A stretch of DNA of 64,000 nucleotides. Origin: CALINB01 sp938045325 (GTDB lineage Bacteria > Pseudomonadota > Alphaproteobacteria > Rhodospirillales > CALINB01). Positions 1 through 8,827 of the stretch are shown in pieces (position 1 is the stretch's first letter; each line of letters starts with the position of its first letter). The position numbers and the translations under genes are program-made. The notes beneath the pieces were generated by a model. The model was not told the origin of the DNA, searched no databases, and worked only from the letters and a program-made list of their open reading frames with translations. The stretch lies in NCBI GenBank assembly GCA_038114465.1, contig JAYNQW010000009.1:1-64000 (forward strand). Reading direction: 5' to 3'.

Positions 1-648
1 CATAAATCCACTACGGCGTTTAACGGTCGGATCAGGATGGGCAAGATACGGCGTGTAAAATACCGGAACGCCGAAAACTTCCAACCAGGCATCGGAATAC
101 TCGATTTGCTGTCTATTTTTATCATGAACAACTTTTGATGCTTTTATTTGCCAAAGGGGAGGGCGTGTCGGGTCTTCTTCGCAAAGATTACAGGGTGAAT
201 AAACAGCGTTACGGAGTTCAAAAATATTCGCGTTCGATCGTCTCGCGCCTGCGGCTGCAAACCGTGCGCCATCACTTAATAAGATTCCGATATCTTCGAC
301 GATGCCGTCTTTAAAATCGCCTGTTAATTCCATGTATTGGGCGAACATCACTTCGCCCGATGGTTCGGCAAGTGCAATGTTGCCGGAAGCCGTAACGACA
401 TCCGTTTTTTGATTGTACGATAGCGTATCCGCGCGCAACGTACGGCTGGCGCGGATGACTTCAACATTCCCCGTTGCTGTAATGACACTCAGTTCGCGGT
501 CATAGCGAACCCTGTCTGCGCTGAAGGTCGTAAGCGGCTCTTTTTTCTGTTCCGCAGCAGTTAGGGGCGTTGCCCATAAAAACGCGAAGAGAAAATAGGC
601 AGCCACCAGCCTCCCCAGGCTAAGGATGGACAACCCATCAAATTGCAT
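1..648 (-). CDS. lptD: LPS-assembly protein LptD, N-terminal part (runs off the left edge)
   Basis: Reading the minus strand from an ATG at 646-648 gives 216 open codons to the window edge, so the gene is partial. A hydrophobic signal peptide (about residues 7-32, ending near TPLTAAEQ) is followed by an OstA/LptA-like fold of repeated short beta segments (for example VITATGNVEVIRA and VVTASGNIALAEP). The segment PLWQIKASKVVHD and the closing FGVPVFYTPYLAHPDP are typical of LptD just before the barrel. LptD with LptE forms the outer-membrane translocon that inserts LPS. It is the last gene of the lptF-lptG-lptD run, 35 bases after lptG. The beta-barrel lies outside the window. Confidence 0.93.
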   Translation of the reverse strand, partial: MQFDGLSILSLGRLVAAYFLFAFLWATPLTAAEQKKEPLTTFSADRVRYDRELSVITATGNVEVIRASRTLRADTLSYNQKTDVVTASGNIALAEPSGEVMFAQYMELTGDFKDGIVEDIGILLSDGARFAAAGARRSNANIFELRNAVYSPCNLCEEDPTRPPLWQIKASKVVHDKNRQQIEYSDAWLEVFGVPVFYTPYLAHPDPTVKRRSGFM

Positions 649-683
649 TTGTTATTAACCATCTTCTAAGTGATTGATTTTAT

Positions 684-1784
684 TTATCCGTCTTCTAAGT
701 GTAGCAGCATTGCTAGCCCAAGTAACATAGCAACGCCTGACGGAGTCCAGGCCGCGAGCGTCACGGGAATACTGTCAGAGAGACCCAGGGCGAAAACAAC
801 GTCTGAGAAGAAATATAGCAGAAATCCGGTCATTACACCGCCAGCAATTATATAGGTCGTTCCGCCCCGGCGGGTATGTCTGAGGGTGAATGTCGCGGCC
901 AGGAGCACCATGGCACACATCAGGAATGGTGCCGCTAACAAAGAGTGCCAATGCAGACGGTGCCGAACTGCAGAAAACCCAGAGTTTTCAAGGGTTTCAA
1001 TAAAATTTGGCAGGGCCCAAAAGGACATCGTTTCCGGTGGCGCGAAGCTGTCTTGAATTGAAGACATCGTTAAATCCGTTGGGAGGAGGTGGAGAGTCTT
1101 GAATTTGGGCGATTTTTCAGGCTCGTGAATCCAGGCCTTTTTCAGCGACCAAAATCCATCCTCAAGCTTAGCGCTAGCGGCATCGATCCGGCCCGAAAAT
1201 CGATCATTATTGGAATACATAAATACGGCGACGTTGCTGAGTTCAATGTCCCTTCCTTTGTGAATGGCACGATCGGCGCGAATGACGGATGGGCCTTTAT
1301 CACTGGACTGGCGAAGCCACAGCCCGGTTTTAGAAATTTCCAAGAGACTGCTTTGCCCTTTCAGCAATGTTGCCTCTTGGCGTTCATAACGGGCCAGTAA
1401 GGCTGAAGACAACGGATTAAAGATAGTGACTTTGGCAATGCCGAGCAAAAATGCTAACAGCAAGACGGGAAATAAAAACTGCCAAGCCGATACGCCGGCT
1501 CCCCGCGTGACGACAAGTTCATTGCTTCTTGTTAAGCGCCAAAACACGGCCATGCCACCAAACAATATTGCAAAGGGAAATGTTTGTTGCCCCATATAGG
1601 GAAGCTTCAGCAATGCTAATTGGACAATTGATCCGAAAGTTACATCCGGTTTTGCGGCCGCGCGCCGCATGAGCTCGACAATATCAAAAGTCAGGACCAA
1701 TAAAAGAAATGCCAAAAACAAAATGGCAAACCCAGAAAGGAAATGACGCCCGATATAAATTGATAATGTTGTTGAGAGTCGCAC
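684..1784 (-). CDS. lptG: LPS export ABC transporter permease LptG
   Basis: A 366-residue YjgP/YjgQ family permease starting at GTG. It has two membrane helices near the N-terminus, a third around residues 95-120, a central periplasmic beta-jellyroll-like domain (about 130-260) and three C-terminal helices. With LptF and the LptB ATPase it extracts LPS from the inner membrane and passes it to LptC/LptA. It begins 8 bases after lptF ends and precedes lptD, so the three form one operon. LptG and LptF are homologous; the assignment rests on gene order and on the start MRLSTTLSIYIGRHFL, which is LptG-like. Confidence 0.93.
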   Translation of the reverse strand: MRLSTTLSIYIGRHFLSGFAILFLAFLLLVLTFDIVELMRRAAAKPDVTFGSIVQLALLKLPYMGQQTFPFAILFGGMAVFWRLTRSNELVVTRGAGVSAWQFLFPVLLLAFLLGIAKVTIFNPLSSALLARYERQEATLLKGQSSLLEISKTGLWLRQSSDKGPSVIRADRAIHKGRDIELSNVAVFMYSNNDRFSGRIDAASAKLEDGFWSLKKAWIHEPEKSPKFKTLHLLPTDLTMSSIQDSFAPPETMSFWALPNFIETLENSGFSAVRHRLHWHSLLAAPFLMCAMVLLAATFTLRHTRRGGTTYIIAGGVMTGFLLYFFSDVVFALGLSDSIPVTLAAWTPSGVAMLLGLAMLLHLEDG

Positions 1785-1792
1785 GTTTGCCC

Positions 1793-2923
1793 CTATTGAT
1801 TTGCTGAGGAGTTGACGGTTCGATAGGACAAGTCTCGTGCGCGCGGCGGTAGAATCATAATAATATAGGCCAGTACAATGGGCAAAATTGAATTTAAATA
1901 CATAAGCGGCATCAGCAGTGTGTTCCGCGCACTGACATTCTCAATGCCCATGGATGCAGCTTGGAGAGTAATGACGATTAATACGGCCAGTACTGTTCTA
2001 TAGGTTTGCGTCCTTCGGCTGAAGCTCCCAGCGAGCAAGCAGGCCAGCCCGACTAAAGCAAAGCCAAAAATCATGATGGGTGAGGCTAAGCGCTTGTGGG
2101 CTTCAACCAAAAACTTTCCATGATCTTTGGGGTTAACAGAAGAGTTTTTCCGAATATTTAAGAGTTCCATCAGGGGCCGTTCGCGTGCTTCACGATACCG
2201 AATAATCCCCTGGCTGCCTTTATTGCCGAAATTAAAAACGTAACGGTCAAAATATAAAATCGAAAACCGGTTTGTTTTTTTATTTACACCCTGACGGTTT
2301 CCATTGAACATAACTACTCGCGCTCCTTTATCAGATTCAATAAGGGCGCCACGTTCGGCCATGATCGTTACAGGGTTTTCTTTGTCCCGGTTGTCGTGAA
2401 CAAGAATGCCATGAAGTTGTTCGTCACTTGCGCGTTGGCGAATGTAAACAGTTACATCGTTGCCGACATCGTTAAAAACGCCTTCTTGTAACAAGACATG
2501 AGAATAGTTGTAACGGACTTCCCACTGCAGTTCACGGAACATCCGGTAGGACTCGGGCAATATAAAAATATTGATGATGTAAGAGAACAAACAAACGATC
2601 GCTGCAAGCAGAATGGCAGGTCGGGCTAAGGCATGTTGACTTAAACCAGCCGCACGCATCACGATTAATTCTCGGTCGGATATGAGCTTGCTGTAAGTAA
2701 AAACAACGACGGTGAACACCGCGATCGGTAAAATGATTGATAGGAAATTGGGCAGCAGTAGCATTGTTAGGTAAACAAACGTACCGGCTGTCAGGCCCCG
2801 GTTGACGATCATGTCAACAAATCGAAGTGATTGCGTTAGCCAAATGACACAGGTGAGGCCAATCGTCACGATGACCATGCCAATCAGCAGTTGGCGCAGG
2901 ACGTATTTATTGAGTTCGGACAT
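1793..2923 (-). CDS. lptF: LPS export ABC transporter permease LptF
   Basis: A 376-residue YjgP/YjgQ family permease with the typical LptF start (MSELNKYVLRQLL). Helices lie at about residues 13-35, 50-75 and 100-125, then a periplasmic domain and three C-terminal helices. The segment SDRELIVMRAAGLS is the coupling region that contacts the LptB ATPase in this family. It is the first gene of the lptF-lptG-lptD operon. The promoter should lie in the 119-base gap upstream (2924-3042). Function is inner-membrane extraction of LPS. Confidence 0.94.
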   Translation of the reverse strand: MSELNKYVLRQLLIGMVIVTIGLTCVIWLTQSLRFVDMIVNRGLTAGTFVYLTMLLLPNFLSIILPIAVFTVVVFTYSKLISDRELIVMRAAGLSQHALARPAILLAAIVCLFSYIINIFILPESYRMFRELQWEVRYNYSHVLLQEGVFNDVGNDVTVYIRQRASDEQLHGILVHDNRDKENPVTIMAERGALIESDKGARVVMFNGNRQGVNKKTNRFSILYFDRYVFNFGNKGSQGIIRYREARERPLMELLNIRKNSSVNPKDHGKFLVEAHKRLASPIMIFGFALVGLACLLAGSFSRRTQTYRTVLAVLIVITLQAASMGIENVSARNTLLMPLMYLNSILPIVLAYIIMILPPRARDLSYRTVNSSANQ

Positions 2924-3042
2924 TTAATTCGATGGCTCCAGGTCGCCACAAAGTGTGGGAAAACCGGCTAAAAATCAAGGAAAACAATGATTTGAAGCCG
3001 ATCTGCCCCTTGGCCGTTGGCCCCCATACTTGCCGGGTTGTC

Positions 3043-4203
3043 TTAACGCCTCATTAAAGCGGTGCAGACGTGCTCGGCAAGCCGTATTCCCGCCTGCTGA
3101 TGGCCGATCTCGTTCCAATGCCCGCCAGCAAAGGATTGAGTCCCATGGAGCCGAATTCCTTGTGTTTCAGCGAATTCTTGTAGGGGATGGGCGAGGGGGA
3201 AGAATGGAATATTGTGTGATTTCGCGAATTCGGCAAGGCGGTTTTCGGGATATGCGAGATTAGGAACACCCAGTTCGGTTGCAAATGCACGCCGAACCTG
3301 AGCTTCCGGGTAGACTTGAGCGGGAGTCGAGAGGCTGCTTAACCAGAAAGATACCTTGCCGCGTTGTTGAGCATCCGTGTTGATTTGTTTGACTAATCTT
3401 TCGGTGACGGCCCATGCTTTTTGCCATGCCGGAGACGTGGGTGGCCGATAAATTCCGTTATCAAGTCCGGCGGATAATTGTTCAGCCAGGGGCAGTTGTT
3501 GGTTTTTTTTAGAATAACGAATGATTTTGTATGATTGGCGGGCGACTTGCAGTGTGCGTAATTGATTGTAAATCCCGTGCTTTAAATCCGTCAAAAACTT
3601 TTTTGATTTAAACGTTTCGCTGTTCAACTTTTCATTTTTCAAAATCAGGTTACCGTTTTTCAATTCGTAGTAGGGCCGGTCCGGATGTCTGTCGAGATCC
3701 GCTGAATTGTTCCAAACATCATTGCCTGTAAAAAAAGCAAGCAAAATCGCATCGGGTTGGTAGCGCCACACATGATTTCTTAAAACGATTAACTGTTGTG
3801 CCGTGCCGTATCCATTGACTGCAAATCCAAGGACTTCGAATTTATCGATTGATGCAGTGCGGCATGATTGAAGCCGCTTTTCCATAATTTTCCAGAAAAC
3901 TTTTTCAAGAGGAACTTCACGGCCTTCCGCGAATGAATCTCCTAGAATTGCTATCCGGTATACATTTTTTGGCTTCTCGATTTTGTGATCAATATCGCGA
4001 AAACCGGCGGCATTAATGCGCATCCATGTTCGCCCCTCAATAGCATGAAAGCCTTCCGTGTTGGGGCGCGGCGACCAACCCAGTGTCCGGTCAAGCCGGT
4101 TAAATTCAGGATAAGCAATGCCGCCAAGTCGCAATCCGATTTCAGCTAAGAAAACGGCAAATAAAATGCTGGCGCAAACAAGAAGACTATTTTTGATCAT
4201 CAA
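3043..4203 (-). CDS. SGNH/GDSL-type hydrolase family protein with N-terminal membrane anchor
   Basis: A 386-residue protein with one N-terminal hydrophobic segment (about 6-24) that could be a signal peptide or anchor. The catalytic Ser block is seen as ILGDSFAEG (about residue 89), and a C-terminal block GGHWNEIGHQQAG carries the His of the SGNH fold. A middle block FTGNDVWNN supplies the Asn/Gly oxyanion elements. Members include esterases and acetyl-transfer enzymes acting on polysaccharides; the substrate cannot be read from sequence. Its start overlaps the end of the upstream FAD oxidoreductase by 17 bases, so the two are co-transcribed. Confidence 0.8.
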   Translation of the reverse strand: MMIKNSLLVCASILFAVFLAEIGLRLGGIAYPEFNRLDRTLGWSPRPNTEGFHAIEGRTWMRINAAGFRDIDHKIEKPKNVYRIAILGDSFAEGREVPLEKVFWKIMEKRLQSCRTASIDKFEVLGFAVNGYGTAQQLIVLRNHVWRYQPDAILLAFFTGNDVWNNSADLDRHPDRPYYELKNGNLILKNEKLNSETFKSKKFLTDLKHGIYNQLRTLQVARQSYKIIRYSKKNQQLPLAEQLSAGLDNGIYRPPTSPAWQKAWAVTERLVKQINTDAQQRGKVSFWLSSLSTPAQVYPEAQVRRAFATELGVPNLAYPENRLAEFAKSHNIPFFPLAHPLQEFAETQGIRLHGTQSFAGGHWNEIGHQQAGIRLAEHVCTALMRR

Positions 4204-5611
4204 CGATTTTTCCTGGATTCATAATCCTACTAGGGTCCAGGGCGGATTTTATTGTTTGCATCAAGTCGATTTCGACGCCGGCTTTATAGTGTGAAAGCTC
4301 TTTCCGTTTTTGCCGGCCAATACCATGCTCAGCACTAAAGCTGCCACCCATCGATACAACCAGATCAAGAACTTGCGTGCTGATATTATGGCGGTGTTTT
4401 AAAAACTCAGCCGGATCCATGCCCTCAGGCTGGGAAATGTTAAAATGAATATTGCCGTCACCAAGGTGGCCGAATGAAACCAGGCGCGCGCCTGAAACGA
4501 CGCCTTGAACGATGTCTCCCGCGTGTTCTAAAAACGCGGCAACTTTTGAAACCGGAACGGAAACATCGTGTTTAATGCTGGCGCCCTCGAGTTTTTCGGC
4601 TTCTGGGACGGTTTCGCGTATGCGCCATAATTGCATGGCCTGTGCCTCGCTTGTTGCGACAACGGCATTATCGATCACTTCGTCTTCGAGAGCTTGGCCA
4701 AGGGCTTCTTCGAGGGCCTCACGAAGATCTTCATTGTGCCGGGCACTCGATAGCTCGATCAGCGCGTAAAAGGGATAAGACTCGTCAAACGGATCGGCCG
4801 TATCCGGTATGTGCTTAGCTACCAATTCGACAGCAACACGGGGAATAATTTCAAATGCCGTTAAATTTTCACCAAACAAATCGCGGATTGCAGAAAACAA
4901 GGCGAGCATTTCTTTGGGTGACTGCCCCGCAGCCATTGCGGTTTCTTTGCTTTTCGAAAAAGGGAATAATTTCAGGACCGCAGCAGTAATAATGCCCAGT
5001 GTTCCTTCGGCCCCAATGAATATTTGTTTTAAATCGTAACCTGTATTGTCTTTTCGCAAACCTCGGAGGCCGTTCCATATTCGACCGTCGGGTAATACGA
5101 CTTCGAGACCGAGTACAAGCTCGCGCGTGTTGCCATATTGCAAAACATTAACGCCGCCGGCATTGGTGGAAATGTTTCCGCCAATTTGACAACTGCCTTC
5201 GGCGCCGAGACTTAAAGGAAATAAGCAGCCGTTTTGCTGTGCCGCATCTTGAATGTCAGCTAAGATGCATCCGGCTTCGGCGGTCATTGTGAAGTTTAAT
5301 TGATCGACGTCCCGAATTTTATTCATGCGCGAAAGATTGATGACGATACCGCCATCCGGCACGCCGCCGCCCATCAAACCCGTGTTGCCCGATTGCGGCG
5401 TGATGGACACACCAGCATCGGCGCAAATTTTTACAATATTTGAGACAGCCTCTACTGATGCCGGGCGGACGACAAGGTCGCATGTGCCGTGATAATAACC
5501 ACGCTGTTCCAGCGTGTAGGGCTCCATCTCTTGCGGGGCATCGATCCAACCGTTTGGGCCGGCGGCCTCTCGCAGAAGTGCTAAAATGTCGTTGCTGATC
5601 GTCATCGTCAT
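4187..5611 (-). CDS. FAD-binding oxidoreductase, D-2-hydroxyacid dehydrogenase type (GlcD/D2HGDH-like)
   Basis: A 474-residue flavoenzyme of the vanillyl-alcohol-oxidase/PCMH superfamily. The FAD-binding half contains PQSGNTGLMGGG and the long segment around ISTNAGGVNVLQYGNTR. The C-terminal cap and tail hold SFGHLGDGNIHFN and SAEHGIGRQKR, both characteristic of D-lactate, glycolate and D-2-hydroxyglutarate dehydrogenases. I chose the ATG giving MTMTISNDIL because the reading frame upstream of it runs through an 18-base perfect palindrome and looks non-coding. Exact substrate is not resolved. It overlaps the SGNH gene downstream. Confidence 0.86.
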   Translation of the reverse strand: MTMTISNDILALLREAAGPNGWIDAPQEMEPYTLEQRGYYHGTCDLVVRPASVEAVSNIVKICADAGVSITPQSGNTGLMGGGVPDGGIVINLSRMNKIRDVDQLNFTMTAEAGCILADIQDAAQQNGCLFPLSLGAEGSCQIGGNISTNAGGVNVLQYGNTRELVLGLEVVLPDGRIWNGLRGLRKDNTGYDLKQIFIGAEGTLGIITAAVLKLFPFSKSKETAMAAGQSPKEMLALFSAIRDLFGENLTAFEIIPRVAVELVAKHIPDTADPFDESYPFYALIELSSARHNEDLREALEEALGQALEDEVIDNAVVATSEAQAMQLWRIRETVPEAEKLEGASIKHDVSVPVSKVAAFLEHAGDIVQGVVSGARLVSFGHLGDGNIHFNISQPEGMDPAEFLKHRHNISTQVLDLVVSMGGSFSAEHGIGRQKRKELSHYKAGVEIDLMQTIKSALDPSRIMNPGKIVDDQK

Positions 5612-5654
5612 CGTTCCATCGTCGACGGGAGGCCTGTTTGTACAAGGATTATGG

Positions 5655-5672
5655 GCCTTGTTGCAACAAGGC
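5655..5672. promoter_or_regulatory. 18-base perfect palindrome upstream of the FAD oxidoreductase gene
   Basis: GCCTTGTTG followed directly by its reverse complement CAACAAGGC. It lies in the 81-base gap between the hybrid kinase stop and the oxidoreductase start. There is no T-run on the minus-strand side, so an operator is more likely than a terminator. The regulator is unknown. Confidence 0.45.
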
Positions 5673-5692
5673 TGCATTTGGCCATAAGGCGA

Positions 5693-8554
5693 TTAATTAA
5701 CCAACTCGGTGAGTTTTGTCGTCAATTCGGCCAATCTAATGGGCTTCCACAGAACGGCAGAGGCGCCATCCGTGACCGCTTCTTCTTCCTCTTCTAAATT
5801 GGCGTGACCGGTGGTTACGATGATCGGCAATTTCGGATGGAGGGTCCGAAGTTCACGGATCAATTCAAAGCCGTTCATGACTGGCATCCGCAAATCTGTG
5901 ATCACGATATCTGGCGGGGTGTCGTCACATATCATCAGTGCTTCGGCGCCATTATTTGCGGTTTTAACCTTATAGCCGAAATGTTCAAGATGTTCGGCTA
6001 TGCTGTCGGCGGCAAGCTGCTCATCATCAACGACCAGCACGTGGCGTCCGTCTCCGTTCCCCTTGCCATTTCCGTTGTGTTTCGATTTGCCGTTACCATT
6101 CGATGCTATTGAACGTCGATTGCTGTTCTTGGATTGGGGTTTTGTTTTTGCCGGTTTGTGCGCTTTTGGTTGAGCTGGAAGAGAAATTGAAAACAATGCG
6201 CCATTTTTATCATTTGAAACAGTTAGCAATCCTTGCATGCTCTTGACAATTCCATAGCTAATGGAAAGGCCAAGGCCGGTTCCGTGCTCGGCTTGTTTTG
6301 TCGTAAAAAACGGATCAAAAATTTTATCAATGTGTGACTGATCGATACCCCCGCCATTGTCCCGAACCCGAATAATCACATTTCTGTTTTTTTTGCCGGC
6401 GGATAATGAAACAGATATGCGCGGCGTGTATTTTTTGTTTGCCCCCTCCATCCGTTCCATTTGATCATTTACGGCATCTGCGGCGTTATTGAGCAAGTTT
6501 AAAATAACCTGCTCAAGTTTGAAGCCAGACCCTAAAACGGCTAGCGGCTCTTTTGACGTTCGTTTGGTCAATTTGATGCCGGAAAGCAGGAATGGTTGTT
6601 CGATTAATTCATAAGCGTTATTCAAGCTTTCGGCGGGATTAAATAAGGAGACTTCCCCCTCGTCCAGGCGGCTGAACATACGCAAGTGATTCGTAATGTT
6701 CGCCATGCGTTCGGATTGATCGCAAATGGCGCTTAATTGCTTTTGCAAATAATCGGTATCGATCGTTCCCTCTTCCGTTTTCATCATGGTCGATTCGGCG
6801 ACGATCCGCGTGATGCTCAACGGCTGGTTTAATTCGTGAGCGACACTGGAAGCGAGTTCTCCGAGGGAAGCCAGCTTGGATGCCTGAACGAGTTGTGTTT
6901 CAGCTGTCTTACGTTCCGTGATGTCAAACAAGGTCGTGCAGGTGCACGTTTGGCCTTCCCAATCGATTTCAAAGTCCGTATTGCTGACCCAAATGGGTGT
7001 GCCGTCTTGCATGGCCGTTAGTAATTCATCGCTGCCTGAGGACAGGGCGGTATTGAGCTGACCGTTTGTTTTTTTGGCCGGCTTCAACAGTTTTTTAATG
7101 GAAGATAAATCCAGGATATTTTGAGGCGATTTATAGCCGAGCATTTTCGCTAAAGCGCTGTTGGCATAAAGGGGCTTGTTGTTGCGGTGAATAAGAATGC
7201 CTTGTATAGAGCTGTCGACAAGGGTTTTAAAACGCTCTTCACTTTCCAGTAGAGCATCGGTCATGGTTTTTGAATCGGTGATATCGGTTCGGATAATCGC
7301 TTTGCCGCCGTCGCTCGTGGGGTATTCGTTGATTTGCATCCAACGGTTTCCGTTTTTTCGCAAGTGTACGGAAGGCTTGCGTTCGTTAAACCGTTTTAAA
7401 CGATCTTTTACCCATGCATTGATGGAGCCTTCAATGCCGTCAATCAGGCCGCGATCGGCTCGGGCAAGTAAAATATCTTCAAATTTAATACCAGGCTTAT
7501 AGAGGTCGCTTATATCATTGAAATAAATTTGGTTGTTGCTGTTAGATAAAACAAGTCGTCCGTCCGGGCCATATAAGCTGAAACCGCCTTCGATGCTTTC
7601 AATCGCAGCGAGGAGTTGGCTTTGAGCGGTTAGAGCCTCGGATTCCAGTTTCTTCAGTTCCGTGATATAGGTTTGAATCGCCACCGTACCGCCGTCTGGC
7701 AGTTTGGCTTCGTTAACAATGCGCCAAGTACCATTGATGTTATGCCGGATTTTCGGACCGGATGGATTGCGAAACTCCCGAAGACGTTCTTCCCGGTATT
7801 CGTTTTCCCGGCCGACCGCCTGGGCGTTCATGCCGCTTTTGAGAGTCGCTTCTAATAATTCAAGCCACTTCATACCGGGGCGGATGACGTCCTTTGCGCC
7901 CGGATGCAGGCGGACAAATTCGTCGTTATAAATGACTAGAGAATCATTCGAATCATACAGGGCAAATCCTTCTTGCAGACCTGTTATAGCAATTCGGAAC
8001 TGTTCTTCACTGCGGCGAATAGTTTCTTCAGCCTTTTTCCGTTCGGAAATATCCGTACGCATGGAGCACAGTGCTCGTTCGCCGTCCCAATTAATGGCGA
8101 ATGAGCGTTTCATAACCCAAAACTCTTCGCCTGATTTCTTTAATCCGCGATACTCCTTATCAATTGAATCTTGTGTTTCCAGGAATGCAGAATCACCGAT
8201 TTGGGTTCGTGAAGACGGTGCGATCAAATTATATGTTGTATCAAGATTGATGATTTCTTCCGGTGATTTATAACCGTACATTTCGGCAAGTGCCGCATTG
8301 GCGAATAACGGCTTGTGTTCGCGATGAACCAAAATGCCCTGCGGAGAGGTGTTAAAGAGTGTCCGGAATCGTTCCTCGCTTTCGCGCAACGCTTCCTCGG
8401 CTTTCCGGCGATTATCGATGTCTGCTCTGATTGAACAGACGGCAGTATCGCCACCCCAGTTAATGAGGAAGGATCGTTTTTCGACCCAGAATGGGGAGCC
8501 GTCTTTGCGCAGGCATATGTATTCTTCATCAGAAGGAATGTCTTCACCGGCCAA
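5693..8554 (-). CDS. Hybrid sensor histidine kinase with several PAS domains and a C-terminal receiver
   Basis: The stretch from the first TTG encodes 953 residues with no membrane segment. In order: the last half of a PAS domain (1-60), a full PAS (about 62-185), two PAS_7-like modules (about 185-435), another PAS (about 440-560), a HisKA domain with the phospho-acceptor block SSVAHELNQPLS, an HATPase domain (NNAADAV, DNGGGI, GTGLGLSIS), an Asn/Gly/Lys-rich linker, and a receiver domain (VVDDE, phospho-acceptor in ITDLRMP, Lys in LWKPI). The frame stays open to 8659 but has no ATG or GTG, and the front half of the first PAS is absent in all frames upstream. The gene may be 5'-truncated or start at a rare codon. 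The signal is unknown and no cognate output gene is adjacent. Confidence 0.85.
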   Translation of the reverse strand: MAGEDIPSDEEYICLRKDGSPFWVEKRSFLINWGGDTAVCSIRADIDNRRKAEEALRESEERFRTLFNTSPQGILVHREHKPLFANAALAEMYGYKSPEEIINLDTTYNLIAPSSRTQIGDSAFLETQDSIDKEYRGLKKSGEEFWVMKRSFAINWDGERALCSMRTDISERKKAEETIRRSEEQFRIAITGLQEGFALYDSNDSLVIYNDEFVRLHPGAKDVIRPGMKWLELLEATLKSGMNAQAVGRENEYREERLREFRNPSGPKIRHNINGTWRIVNEAKLPDGGTVAIQTYITELKKLESEALTAQSQLLAAIESIEGGFSLYGPDGRLVLSNSNNQIYFNDISDLYKPGIKFEDILLARADRGLIDGIEGSINAWVKDRLKRFNERKPSVHLRKNGNRWMQINEYPTSDGGKAIIRTDITDSKTMTDALLESEERFKTLVDSSIQGILIHRNNKPLYANSALAKMLGYKSPQNILDLSSIKKLLKPAKKTNGQLNTALSSGSDELLTAMQDGTPIWVSNTDFEIDWEGQTCTCTTLFDITERKTAETQLVQASKLASLGELASSVAHELNQPLSITRIVAESTMMKTEEGTIDTDYLQKQLSAICDQSERMANITNHLRMFSRLDEGEVSLFNPAESLNNAYELIEQPFLLSGIKLTKRTSKEPLAVLGSGFKLEQVILNLLNNAADAVNDQMERMEGANKKYTPRISVSLSAGKKNRNVIIRVRDNGGGIDQSHIDKIFDPFFTTKQAEHGTGLGLSISYGIVKSMQGLLTVSNDKNGALFSISLPAQPKAHKPAKTKPQSKNSNRRSIASNGNGKSKHNGNGKGNGDGRHVLVVDDEQLAADSIAEHLEHFGYKVKTANNGAEALMICDDTPPDIVITDLRMPVMNGFELIRELRTLHPKLPIIVTTGHANLEEEEEAVTDGASAVLWKPIRLAELTTKLTELVN

Positions 8555-8583
8555 TCTGCGTTTATGATTATCGCGGCGGTACT

Positions 8584-8638
8584 CGGGGGAGAGCAGTAAT
8601 TGAGTGCGCCTTACCAGGCACTGCCCATTCCTCCCCCG
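8584..8638 (-). promoter_or_regulatory. Strong predicted RNA structure at the 5' end of the hybrid kinase gene
   Basis: On the minus strand, CGGGGGAG at the 5' side pairs with CTCCCCCG 39 bases later (8 base pairs). Inside, GCAGT can pair with ACTGC, enclosing GCC-TGGTAA-GGC. It lies where the kinase mRNA leader or first codons would be. I could not match it to a riboswitch class from memory. It could be a leader element, a hairpin that hides the start site, or a decayed element. Confidence 0.35.
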
Positions 8639-8713
8639 GACAGAGCGACCGCAATGGTCTCAACCGATGCGACACCTTTGGCGTCACCCTTCATCGGTCT
8701 CAACGCCGATCAG

Positions 8714-8747
8714 GGTGAATATTATTGTATTCAATTTCTTATTCACC
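8714..8747. promoter_or_regulatory. Nested inverted repeat upstream of the hybrid kinase
   Basis: GGTGAATA and TATTCACC form 8-base perfect arms separated by 18 bases. The centre itself contains ATTG-n4-CAAT, so the dyad is nested. The 34-base element lies in the AT-rich gap between tsaC and the kinase and would suit a dimeric regulator or a hairpin. Confidence 0.45.
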
Positions 8748-8827
8748 GTAGCACCGCAAAGGGCCGTCCGGAATTATCCAGAGGTATATTCTACTGAATC
8801 TCTAGGGTTTTTTGTAAATTTTCCCGA

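Noticed and set aside
8584..8638. Known riboswitch at the kinase leader
   Set aside because: Pairing is good but conserved cores of TPP, glycine, cobalamin, SAM, fluoride and c-di-GMP classes that I remember are not present.
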